Below, piece after piece: positions 36,621-46,083 of a DNA stretch of 64,000 bases (position 1 is its first letter; the number at the start of each line of letters is the position of its first letter). The position numbers and the translations under genes were made by a program. The stretch is from Sclerodactyla briareus (Eukaryota; Echinodermata; Holothuroidea; Dendrochirotida; Sclerodactylidae), in contig JAODTK010001532.1 in assembly GCA_026419785.1 (NCBI GenBank), positions 1 through 64,000 on the forward strand, written 5' to 3'. Below the pieces are notes generated by a model. It worked only from the letters and a program-made list of their open reading frames with translations. It was not told the DNA's origin and did no database searches.

Positions 36621-36994
36621 GTTAAACTGACCTAGTCAGATGGAAATGCATCTGGGAATTGAGCTGGTTCACTAATGTCTGGGTACAACTGGACTCCGCA
36701 CTGTCCGGGAAAAATGTTGAGAGTGGAACTTGGGTCTGATTCCAGGATAGTGTCCAGAGAGTCCGACGTGAAGTAGGCGAGGGGGGGGGGGGGGTTGATT
36801 ACGCAGAATAGGAAGCCTGCTTGACAGTGTGACTATTCGCATCGCAGGCTGTGTCAAATATCGCGTCGGAGTTTGCGGTCTATTTGTTATATATTGTTAT
36901 ATATTGTTATATATATAGGTAGAAATACTGCGTTGCATAGGTGATACAAATGAACAGGTAGAAAACATGGCCGTTAGTATTCGCCATTAGTGAC
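36621..36994. other. Low-complexity spacer
   Basis: A G homopolymer lies at about 36,780-36,794. Tandem TTATATATTG units lie at about 36,887-36,915. No gene is recognised. Confidence 0.6.
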
Positions 36995-37740
36995 TATATT
37001 TAACACGACGTTTCGGGTCTAACCCTTCAACAAGTGATGTAAATATCAACTGAAGAGTACAGGAAATTTCAACAAAAAGCAACATTATAGCCTATAGACA
37101 GCAAGCCGGTTACCCTAGAGACCGACAATGCTACTAGACACAGTCTAATGCACCAATCGGTACAGCAGAGCGAAATAACGAGCGGATAGCGTGACCAATC
37201 TACCAGTACTAGAGTAAGTCGAATTTGACATTTAGCCCATGGGGGAAAGGGTGCCAAGGCGGAAAATAAGTCTGTTCTTGGCAACAAGACGTTCGTAATT
37301 AGAGCCTCTGCATTGAATCACGGCAGTGACTGAAAAGTGAGTATACTGCATTGGGAGGGTGGGTTAAAATGAGCAGCAACCAGGGAAACAGGAGAAGTTG
37401 TTTTTAATAGACCGCAGGTGCTCAGTTATGCGATATGCAAGCGGCGCTTGGTTTCGCCTATGTATATGCGAGAGCAATTGCTACAAGTAATTGCATATAC
37501 AAACATTCGTGGAGATGCATGTGGAGTGATCGGTTATTTAATAGAAACCAGGACCGTCGACGCCAAGTACCTTGTCTTCAGTGACGTGTTTGCAAGTGTT
37601 GCAACGAGCGCGCTTACATGGGTAGGTGCCAGGGGTCGTTAAGGCTCGGGCATTGAGGGTGGTTTTTTAATTTCAGGCGAGGGGTTATGGGCCCAGCGAA
37701 TTTAGGGGTTAATGGTTCCAAAGATCCGATGTGCGACGCT
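36995..37740 (-). mobile_element. Penelope-like element copy 2: GIY-YIG endonuclease and 3' region
   Basis: On the minus strand, from 37.74 kb down, the order is: a GTYPCKRARCNTCKHV block (37,586-37,633), the Cys-rich linker that precedes the endonuclease; the GIY-YIG core VYAITCSNCSRIYIGETKRRL-like (37,440-37,503); and RLIFRLGTLSPHGLNVKFDLL-like residues at 37,214-37,285. Next is the terminal TTGAAGGGTTAGACCCGAAACGTC motif at 37,006-37,030. This order is known for Penelope/Poseidon-type elements. One or two frameshifts interrupt it and no RT is recognised upstream, so it is 5'-truncated. Confidence 0.85.
37006..37030 (-). ncRNA. Hammerhead-derived stem with GAAACGTCG
   Basis: The minus strand reads TTGAAGGGT-TAG-ACCC followed by GAAACGTCG, placed just after the GIY-YIG coding end. 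It is the typical degenerate hammerhead relic of Penelope ends. The CUGANGA box is not kept. Confidence 0.35.
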
Positions 37741-39038
37741 AGACTTGGTATACCAATGGCGTCACAAGTCACCATCAGGTGATGGAAAGGAGGTAGTCCA
37801 TGTACCTATAGATGGTGAAAGATGCTCAAGAACTGCTGGGTCTTAGGGAGTGCCACGCATGTTTTAGGATTGATTACAAGCTGTTTGCCTTCATAAGTTG
37901 GCTCGCTATCAACATCCCGAGAACAGCTACAACAATCTTCAGTTTGGACAGTCGCTTGAGAGGTTAGGTGTGAATGTAGACCCTGAGCAGGGTTGTTCGG
38001 TCAGGTATCATCGATGAAGCGGGTGTTGCATTCTGGAGCGTCCTAGAAAAGCCAACGTGGCAATTTCTTGGGGAACTTGTTAGACCCAATAGTTCATAGG
38101 TCATGACTTTTAGAGAGCTTCGTCACATTGCGCTAAAGGCACTGCCTCCTGACCGGGAAACAAAGGTCCAGTATCCAAGTGAGACGTTGAAGAGGAACAT
38201 GGCCACAGGAGCTGTATAGCTGGCTCAAAAGGTGTCATAGAAGCTTTAATAACTCGTCTTCACTGGTACGATGCCAATCTGCATGACCATGCTTGCGATC
38301 TGTATCACCTCGATTGAAACCCTCACTGTTATTCGGCAGAATTCGATGGACACATCTGCCTTAGGTTTGAGAAATTAGATTTTTCGTAATGGCGGCACTT
38401 ATTCGCGTGAAAATGTCACGTGGGACATTCCACGAATTTTTACCATAGCTAATCGTTTTCTGCGCATTTCCGTCGATATGAAGATGCCAATTAAAGTCTA
38501 TTTCAGTGCAGTGGAGTTCACGATACGCGCCTTTGTCCCGGATAGGCTATACTATCATTGGTGTACTTGATAATATGTGTACAGGCCTACATGTGATCGA
38601 AATTGCGTACGTGACTTCATTACTTGTGAAATGTTTGGGCCCACCACTATTTTGACCTAAATCGCTCCTGTGTATATTTTTATTTTTATCATTCAAATTG
38701 ATGACTTAGTTCGAATGATCATATTTTCGACGTCAACTCTTCGATTTTTCAATCGAATTGTCGTCATTTTTAGCATGTCATGGAAGTGGAAGTTCACCTC
38801 ATAGTTGTGGCGGCTCAAGCTACCACTTGTGTACCTTAAGAATGCATTCCATCCCACATTTACGGTACACACGAAACAGAGAGAACGCACGACAGTTTGT
38901 TATGCATTAACCAATGTACACTGAAAGGGTATTAAATGTGCAAAATGGTAAACAATGGCGACCTGTGTAGTGTCCAAGTAATCATTCCATTCAATATTTA
39001 GATACAGCAGCACTGTCACTTTTTCTCTGTGAAAATAG
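37741..39038. other. No recognised gene; upstream flank of the EGF locus
   Basis: Short open stretches show no signature. 38.9-39.0 kb is probably intron of the EGF gene, because an acceptor AAATAG lies directly before 39,039. Confidence 0.4.
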
Positions 39039-39178
39039 ATATCGACGAGTGCAGTACTGGTACAGCCGCGTGTCATAATCAGACCACCCTTTGCGTGGAC
39101 ACACCAGGAAGTACAGATGTGATTGCGAAACGGGATACTCTTCCGCGACTGTTGTGTCAAATGAAACGAGATGTTACG
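39039..39178 (+). CDS. EGF-CA exon A1 of a calcium-binding EGF-repeat protein
   Basis: This exon encodes one calcium-binding EGF-like domain. It begins (D)IDEC, the Ca-site signature, and continues with CHNQTTLC, DTPGS and CDCETGYSS, ending RCYG. It has the six cysteines of the fold. The acceptor is AAATAG and the donor GTGAGT at 39,179. The reading starts and ends in phase 1, like typical extracellular EGF cassettes. One base is missing after the Gly-Ser codons (AGTACAGA for AGTTACAGA), which shifts the frame. With that base the exon would be 141 nt, a multiple of three, so I suspect a sequence error or a single lesion. Such domains occur in fibrillin-, fibulin- or Notch-like secreted or membrane proteins. 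The parent protein is not identified. Confidence 0.8.
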
Positions 39179-40980
39179 GTGAGTACAACTAGCACATTTT
39201 AACAGAGGATGTGAACGCGTATCATTATTCATCGTTCCGTTTACACCCAATTTGAGTAACGTTTGTTCTGAATTGATTAGTCCCTCAGGTCATGATGTGG
39301 ATGTCTGATATTTGATCGATTAGTTACTGATGACTGTTACTGGTCATAACATCTATTCCAATTGCCGAAAAATCATAGAGCTGTTAGCATTCAAATGCAG
39401 GACCATATGCAACAGTGTTGAAATATAATGGCAACCAACTGTGTCGAAACACTGCAAGGTCAGATTGCTATCTCACGTCAACTGAAGTCAGATTTTTTTC
39501 GGCTTTTAGTAGTTTGTTATAGCATATTTTTGTTGATGTTCAATGTTTTGCTCAGTGATGTTATTGTTTGTGACTGGCTATAACATCCATTTGAATTGGG
39601 AGGAATGATAAAACTGAACATTTGAAATGCTTCACATTGCAGGACCACGCGGTACATCAGGTACGCCGATGGAAGTGAACGGGAACGTTCAATGGTAAAA
39701 ACAGTGTTGATCAGTACTGCAGCCAAGCCGAGGTCAGCCTGCTCCCTCGCAAGATTTAGTAGAGAGTTTCTTGAGATATATGACAACTAAAGATAACAAT
39801 GTTTGCCCGAGTTGCATGAGTTAACTTAGTTAACTTAGTTATTTAGACCCGACTGAATAGTTGTTGCGCACACGCATGCATGCATTAATACATACATACA
39901 TCTATACATACATACGCCTATTCAAAATAACATTTGAAACAAGAGCAACAATACTGCCTAATCGGCCTGTTACGCGAGTGTTGAATTGAACAGTAATGTT
40001 CTTCCTCTTTGTACTGCAAACCATGTGGAGCCCGTGTATTCATTTTCACTTCGATATAGGGTAGTGTTTTTAGACGTCCTCAGCGAACTTCTTGAGGATT
40101 GTTTAGTCAATGATGCTGATGTTGCGCCAACATGTCCGTGTTTTCCCTCTCCAATTCTTGTAACTCAAAACGTCTTCTCATTTCCTCCGATTTCAACTAC
40201 AACCTTTCTCTTCACCCCCTCCGATTTCAGAACGACAAGATGGCTAGTTGCGCAGTGTGCAATTGCACCAACGGGACTGCTCGTTATTCGGAAAGTTCTC
40301 TGTTCCAAATAGTCTCAATTGGGGCATTATGTAGCTATTCCGAATGGCGTTTTATTTTAAGGGTTCAATTTCAGAAGGGTCACTATTCTGAATTGAACAT
40401 GAAGGTCGGTACCCACATAGTTAGCACCCAGCGAAACGCTGTCGGACCGCACGAGCCACTACTGACGGAACGCCAAGCAGCTGCGTTTTCGCCTCGGTGA
40501 AAGACGCCTAAGACGCCTAAGGCGAATCGACAGCAAATCGCTGTACTGTGATACTTAACCTGCCGGAAGGGCTCTAAACTATCGTAGGAACGCAGGCTGT
40601 CCGCTAGCTAGTTACTCTGACGGCTCGCTACTTCGAAATAAGCATCGGGTCGCTTTAATTAAATTGGGTTAACCTTCGTTATAGCGGCTTATCAGTGGTG
40701 AGTCCGGAGTAGCAACCTTTCAATTTAGTTGTAGCAAATACAAGCCTCCCAGTCGCTCAACGTTGAGTGTGTCGTTAGGCCTAGATAAACAACATAAACC
40801 TGTTTTTGGGTTGAAAACAAAAAACACACATGCAACTTCTAACAGCTCATCTGCGAATCTTTATACTGAAAAAACAAAACAAAAAAGAAATCGTCGAGTA
40901 TTGAAGAGGCATTATCACGTCGCAACACCAGACCAATGACCAACGAAGTCACGCCACGATTGTCTCGCAGTTTATCGAAC
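39179..40980. other. Intronic/duplicated sequence between EGF exons
   Basis: 39,240-39,500 is homologous to the downstream part of each 2.83 kb unit (for example 48,220-48,520). 39,554-39,800 is repeated at 41,528-41,805. The plus-strand open stretch at 40,132-40,500 has no clear family, although it contains MASCAVCNCTN. No other gene is seen. Confidence 0.5.
39554..39800 (+). repeat. Direct repeat P, copy 1
   Basis: It starts CTCAGTGATGTTATTGTTTG, includes TTGCAGGACCA and ends AGATATATGACA. It matches 41,528-41,796 over about 250 bp with small indels. The CAGGACCA could be an acceptor plus exon start: after it, the second copy reads VKAVLVSTAANPGISLALV in one frame. The protein domain is not identified. 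A farnesoic-acid-methyltransferase-like (FAMeT) domain is a weak possibility. Confidence 0.6.
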
Positions 40981-41370
40981 ATATTATATCCCCGCGACAC
41001 TGGAAGTGTCGGGATAATATGGTTTTGGGGATGTAGCTGTCGTCGTCTCTCCGTCTCCGCCTCCGCCGCCCCCGGGAACTCTAGCCGTTAGCGCGATAAC
41101 TCTTCAACCCATCATCTGATTGATCTGAAACTTGGCACACAGGTCCGCCCAGGTGAAATCTCGGATGAGTTCGGAGGTGGGCTTCACTGCATGCGAAAAA
41201 GCTAGTTCCTAAGTTCTCTCCAAGCAACAACTTCGGTGATCGGAGGTTGGTTTTTCGATTGTTTCGACCGTCTCGAAGGTCAATTAAGAAAATAAGCGAT
41301 CCCAAATCCAATATGGCCGCTGTTGGCCATCTTGAAAATGGGTTTTCAAATAATTCATCGTAGTTCAAAA
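40981..41370. repeat. Hairpin-headed dispersed repeat
   Basis: 40,981-41,020 forms a long hairpin: ATATTAT..CCC and CGACACT pair with AGTGTCG and GGGATAATAT around a GGA loop. After it come CTGTCGTCGTCTCTCCGTC and a stretch containing GCGATAACTCTTCAACCCAT and TGATCTGAAACTTGGCACAC. The latter wording (a sentence-like GAAACTTGGCACAC) is familiar from dispersed repeats in marine invertebrate genomes. It is non-coding and sits in the EGF locus introns. Confidence 0.55.
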
Positions 41371-41527
41371 CATCATTCCTGGGCTTTGAGGGTCGAAGAA
41401 TACATATTTTTTATCATTTTCATGATTCCAAGTCTCTTCATATCTAAAATCGAAAATGGCTGCTGATTTACTACTGCTTCCGATTGGTCGATTTTCAAGT
41501 TCGTTGCTTCGAATTCCAATGTTTGCT

Positions 41528-41803
41528 CAGTGATGTTATTGTTTGTGACTGGCGATAACAACCATTTGATTTGTACAAGGAATGATGAAACTGTACATTT
41601 GGAATGCGTCAAATTGCAGGACCATGTGTAATTATTACCTTCATCAGAACATACAGTCCGCGTTACACCAGGTACGCCAATGAAATGAATGGAGTACGTT
41701 CAATGGTAAAAGCAGTGTTAGTCAGTACTGCAGCCAATCCGGGGATCAGCCTGGCCCTCGTAAGATTTGACAAAGACTTTCTCAAGATATATGACAGCTA
41801 AGT
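41528..41803 (+). repeat. Direct repeat P, copy 2
   Basis: This is the counterpart of 39,554-39,800, with CTCAGTGATGTTATTGTTTG at the start and a CAG/GACCA site near 41,621. The copies differ by an insertion of about 30 bp after GACCA and by single-base changes. The offset between the copies is about 1.97 kb. Confidence 0.7.
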
Positions 41804-42110
41804 TGTTCCAACGAGGTACTTGTTAGCGCTAAGGGCGATTAGCAGCCTCGAGCGCGCCTGCAGCGCGTCTGCGGCGCGCCTGCAGCACGCGCGCCACGCG
41901 AGGGTTGGCCACCCAGTGGGCAGCGAGGCGTGACGGCTCAGCTTTTTATTAGAGATGTTCGCCGAAGCCTACTGCTGAGCTTCGATGTTCACGGGCAACC
42001 GAGAAGAGGTTGCATCCGTTCTCTCAATGGATGACCTCAATGAATAGTATAAATATTCCTTGAGGGATAGTCTCGGCGACGACTTCTGTGTATTATGTCA
42101 GCTAAGCTAA

Positions 42111-42522
42111 GACAAAATAGTTGGGACACTTGGCAGCATTTCGAGCAGAGGAGACCTATGTCGATGGTGTGTATGAGTACGTGCCCAGGAAACACTTGGA
42201 CTACATTCCTCCACCCCCCTGATCAATGTTGCACTTGTTACCTTCTCCGCTGCAGAACAGACAACATTGGACGGGGAGCGGCGGTGTCTCAAGGTATTTT
42301 GTCAAGATCCAATCTTGGACAAAATAGTTGGGACACGTGGCAGCATTTCGAGCAGAAAAGACCTATGTCGATGGTGTGCATGAGTACGTGCCCGGGAAAC
42401 ACTTGGTCTACATCCCCCACCCCCTGAACAATGTGCACTTTGTTAAGTTCTCCGCTGCAGACAACACAATTGAACAGTGGAGCGGGGGTGTCACAAGGTA
42501 TTTTGTTCAAGATTGTAGGTAC
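42111..42522 (+). repeat. 206-bp tandem duplication inside block Q copy 1
   Basis: GACAAAATAGTTGGGACAC starts both units (42,111 and 42,317). Both keep the same open frame, reading AAFRAE.TYVDGV.EYVP.KHL. In the second unit this runs on to a stop at 42,628, with FSAADNTIEQWSGGVTRYF. The protein is not recognised. The whole 412-bp pair is absent from block Q copy 2. Confidence 0.75.
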
Positions 42523-43483
42523 GGACGCAGCACGAATTGCTTTGGAGAAGTTTCGGAAACTTGGCGCCTGCATGCCTTTGAGTCGATAAACGCCGATTGT
42601 GCCTTCATACGTGACTGTAGGCCAAGATAGACAACAGAAACCAACTTGAAGGAAACTCTCACAACGCGATCTATGTCACTTTATCAACAGTTGAAAGTGG
42701 TTAGGAGCACATACTGCGAAATCCAACAGCCCAACCCTTCATCTTTATTCTCATATTTACTCTCATCTAAAGTAGTATTAAAAATGCATCATCGTATCGC
42801 AACTCCCGACCAATAAAGGACGAGACTGTTTATGTGACGTAACGGCACAATTGTCTCGCAGTAAATCGAAAATATGTTCACATTGACATATTATTGTGAG
42901 AATATACCGCAACGAAATATAGATGTATTGAAAAAAATCTTCGTGATATCAAGCAAAGGTCGCGACCGCATCCTGATATTAACCATCGACCGACCATGCC
43001 CTTGAATTGAAAAAAAAAATCGATCGATCGACCCGCTTGTTCACCTTCTTCATTTTTTTCAGTGTGCTTGCTTCCTGGACGAGGAGGGGGGGGGGGGGGG
43101 GGGTCGTGGCGAATTTAAGGAGTTCACCTCAGCTGGGAGGGTCAGCGGTACAAAAACGACGTGTAAGGTTATTGCCTTACCTTCTATGAGACGGGGCCCA
43201 TGCAAAATGTTGTAAAATATTCAAGGCAAAAAAGCAGATTATAGCAATGTGGAACCTGCATTTGGATTTGAACAACAACTTTGATAGGTGGAGCGGGTCA
43301 AATGGACAATATGTATATTAAGAGGGAATATTAGCCAACGCTTAGCAGGGTCCAATTCTTCTCATGCTAACAGTCAAGAATGTCTAATCCTGCTGTCCTA
43401 ATTTTCTACCTGTATATTCGAAAGTATTACGGTAGGCTGATAGATGAGCCGAGAATGATATCACCTTTTCGTCCATACCGCAG

Positions 43484-43628
43484 ATATCAATGAATGTGCT
43501 ACTCCTGGGACTCATCTCTGCGACATACGAACATCTCAATGCTACAATATGAAGGGAATTAATCGTGCCATTGCAGAGCAGGCTTTTTTGGGATGAACTA
43601 CAACTGGAATGCGGGCGACCATGCTTTG
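43484..43628 (+). pseudogene. EGF-CA exon B1 (frameshifted)
   Basis: A CCGCAG acceptor precedes (D)INECATPGTHLC, then TSQC and, after a frame change near 43,555, a CHCRAG-like stretch. All six cysteines of an EGF-CA domain can be placed, but not in one frame. The donor region reads TTTG/TGCGTAG, lacking the G of GT at the position used in copy B2. It is homologous to 57,957-58,100. Confidence 0.6.
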
Positions 43629-44095
43629 TGCGTAGTATCATGTTATATTTTTTTTGGAAGTACTTAGAATTGCTGAACCTAGTTTCGGAGGTTTAAATGT
43701 ATTCATCGTAAACAAGTCTGAGCAGCTGTGACTGTATATGTGAGTTGTCGTATTTTCTGTTTCGTTACTCGTTCAAAATTATTCACACCAAGATGAAATA
43801 ATCGTAATCCTTGCATAATTATTCCGAGAGCCTGATTGTGAGAATTCCTTTTGTGTACTCTATACTTGAACGAGGCCAGAGGCTATGAAGTTCGTTATTA
43901 CTAGCGTTAACATCGCTTCTTCACCTTTCATACACCCAGTGCAACACGGGAAGTCAACGCTGTATAACAGAGCGAAATGGTCAATCATATTATTCTACAT
44001 TAGTCATTATTTTGTGTCTATTGTAATCGAAACACGTTAAGTAGCGGATTTACTGCGGTTGTAGTAAGGATTTAGGCAAATATATCTGGTTACCA

Positions 44096-44368
44096 TGTAA
44101 GCCGAGAGGTAGGAGACGTAGGTCTGGACACTGCTGAGGTAGGATTGCTCGATCGAATTCTCCTCTCACTTGGCTGTGCATGCAGGACAGTAATAGTGCA
44201 GTACGTAATAGTCGCAGTAGTGTGGCATAGTATATCTTATTGGTTAATTATGTAAACAACCTTATGGCTGTAACTGCTGACCACTCCCCTCCCAGCATCC
44301 TATATAAGAGCACATGCTACCAAACTGACCTTCAATGACTTGACCGGCCCTACATCTCCAGCCCTACA
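44096..44368 (-). mobile_element. Ty3/gypsy LTR (3' LTR, minus orientation)
   Basis: The 273-bp segment starts TGTAAGCC and ends CCCTACA on the plus strand, so on its own strand it runs TGTAGGG...CTTACA. It begins exactly where duplicated block Q stops. A polypurine tract (GAGGGGGGAC on the minus strand, plus 44,372-44,381) lies directly next to its start, followed upstream by the integrase C-terminus. It has a TATATAAG-like word (near 44,302). No second LTR is seen. Confidence 0.7.
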
Positions 44369-44389
44369 ATCGTCCCCCCTCAAAGAGTC

Positions 44390-44650
44390 CCCCAAAATAA
44401 CTTCAACTGGTCCACGTGTGCACCTCTGATCCCTCCCTGTGTCATCTTCAATTGCATAGGTGAAAGGCGGCATTCGTGCACTACCTACATACGGCCCTCT
44501 CCCTTCGTACCATTTTGAAGAAAAGTTCTTCCGCTATTCGACAAGGGTGGCTTCAATAAAACTCTGTCCCCAACAGTGACCTGACTCTGACGTGTATGCT
44601 TGTCATAACTCGCCTTGTTTTGGGAACTGGCCGCAGCGTCATACTAATGA
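44390..44650 (-). mobile_element. Ty3/gypsy integrase C-terminus
   Basis: The minus strand reads KASYDKHTRQSQVTVGDRVLL (GDRVLL codons at plus 44,551-44,571) and then a SSKWYEG..Y.V block. HVDQLKLFWGTL ends at about 44,383 with a stop. This is the GPY/F-type C-terminal module of gypsy integrases and leads into the polypurine tract and LTR. Two frameshifts are present. Upstream coding sequence is lost where a 410-bp tandem duplication begins. Confidence 0.75.
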
Positions 44651-45425
44651 CTATTCAGGACGTCAACCGTGTTAATTCGAAAACAAAGGCCCGGTTCTGT
44701 TTATTAGTCCCGGTCCTAAAAAACCCCTTCCTTTACTTATTGTTTTCTACAAAGTTTGATAGAAAAAAAAAAAAATTGGCAGCAAAACCGTTTCAAGGCG
44801 TGTTGTAAATTGCGAAAATCACACCGGATCGTGCAACTTGTACATCGCGTAGCGTGTTCGCACAGCTAACCGCGTCAAAATACTTGCGCGCGTTCAACTT
44901 TGTGCGCGTATATCTGGACGCAAGGCATTGCGTGTTGCGCGCTCATCCTTTATTCGTCTCCAGCCGGTGTTTAGTATCAATTCTAACCCGCTTTAATTCA
45001 CTTTTACACACTGATTTCCAATAACTCGCCTTGTTTTGAACTGGCCGCAGCTTCATACTACTGACTTTTATGACCGTCAAACCGGTGTTATTCGAAAACA
45101 ACGTCCCAGTATCTGTTTATTATTCCCATTCATAGAATACCCATTCCTTTACTTATTGTTTCATACAAAAAGTGTGATGAAAAAAAAAAAAAATTGGCAG
45201 CAAAACGTTCAAGGCGTGTCGATATTGCGAAAATCACACACACGCGGGGACGTGGCCACTTGTACATCTCGTATCGTGTTCGCGACAGCAAAACTGCGTC
45301 AAATTACTTGCGCGCGTTCACTTTGTGGCGTAGATCTGAACGCAAGCATTGCGTGTGCGCGCTCATCCTTATTCGCAGCGGTGTTTAGTCTCAGCATTAT
45401 AACCGCTTATAATTCCTTTACACAC
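44605..45425. repeat. 410-bp tandem duplication
   Basis: Two units (from about 44,605 and 45,018) share ATAACTCGCCTTGTTTTG, CTGGCCGCAG, a poly-A/ATTGGCAGCAAAAC stretch, GCGAAAATCACAC, TTGCGCGCGTTCA and a TTTACACACTGATT end. The left edge of each unit contains the first codons of the integrase remnant, so the duplication arose after the gypsy insertion or includes part of it. Differences between units are mostly single-base indels. Confidence 0.8.
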
Positions 45426-46083
45426 TGATTCTACATACTAGGTCACATGGTATTATGAAAATGCGTCTTAAACTATCGCTCAGTATGTATCGTTCAGTAC
45501 CATTCCTTCAATTCATTAATTGAATTATCACGTTCAGTTATCATCGTCTTCAATAAAATGTTCTGTAGAGCTTAATCTCTCGTTTGTGGATCACAATCCA
45601 TCGTGGCGACGCTAATTTTTTGCGAGCTGGTAACTGTCAACATTGCAATAGCTGGGCTATCTAAATCTGGAGCACCAAGAATGAAACGGCTAAAAGTGGT
45701 CATCCAAATAGAAAACGACCAGTAACAAATTAGAAATCAGGTAATCAGGTACTACAATTTAAAACAACAACAGTATGCGGTATAGATTCTTATCCTAGTC
45801 ATATCCATAAAATGTAAGGACACTTACGATTGTTCCTCTTTGTCTTTAGTGCGGCAGTGAAATGAACATAAAAAATTATCAAGTACAACATTCCAAAAAA
45901 TATATTAACCTAACCAGACGCAATGTCTTCGGTAAATACAGCCCACTCTTGGTCAACATGCGCCCCCCCCCCCGGACGACACAAACATGCGGGTAACACG
46001 ACCAACTCGACGGTATTCCCAAGTCAATAACATATGATAGCAACAAAATGGCACATAACTCAACTATGCAGTAAGGACACCCC
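45426..46083. other. No recognised gene; possible LTR-like end
   Basis: CTTCAATAAAATG (a polyadenylation-like signal at 45,553) is followed by GATCACAATCCATCGTGGCGACGC. This loosely resembles the end of an LTR followed by a primer-binding site, but no matching second LTR is seen. A C homopolymer lies near 45,964. Nothing else is recognised. Confidence 0.3.

Larger units (their letters stand above)
41804..44095 (+). repeat. Segmental duplication block Q, copy 1
   Basis: It starts GTTCCAACGAGGTACTTG. A GC-rich stretch of GCGCGCCTGCAGC words (41,836-41,900) follows, then a GTATAAATATTCC TATA-like word (42,048) and GGCGACGACTTC. Further on are TACGGACGCAGCACGAATTG, a (G)n run at 43,084-43,105 and EGF exon B1. 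The same order appears at 56,652-58,585. It ends exactly where a gypsy LTR begins at 44,096. Confidence 0.85.

Noticed and set aside
40240-40500. MASCAVCNCTN start resembling a THAP zinc finger
   Set aside because: The later His, the AVPTIF-like end and further conserved positions are absent.
27320-42522. Relationship between the two ~206-bp periodicities (27 kb and 42 kb)
   Set aside because: The unit sequences are unrelated; the equal length is coincidence.
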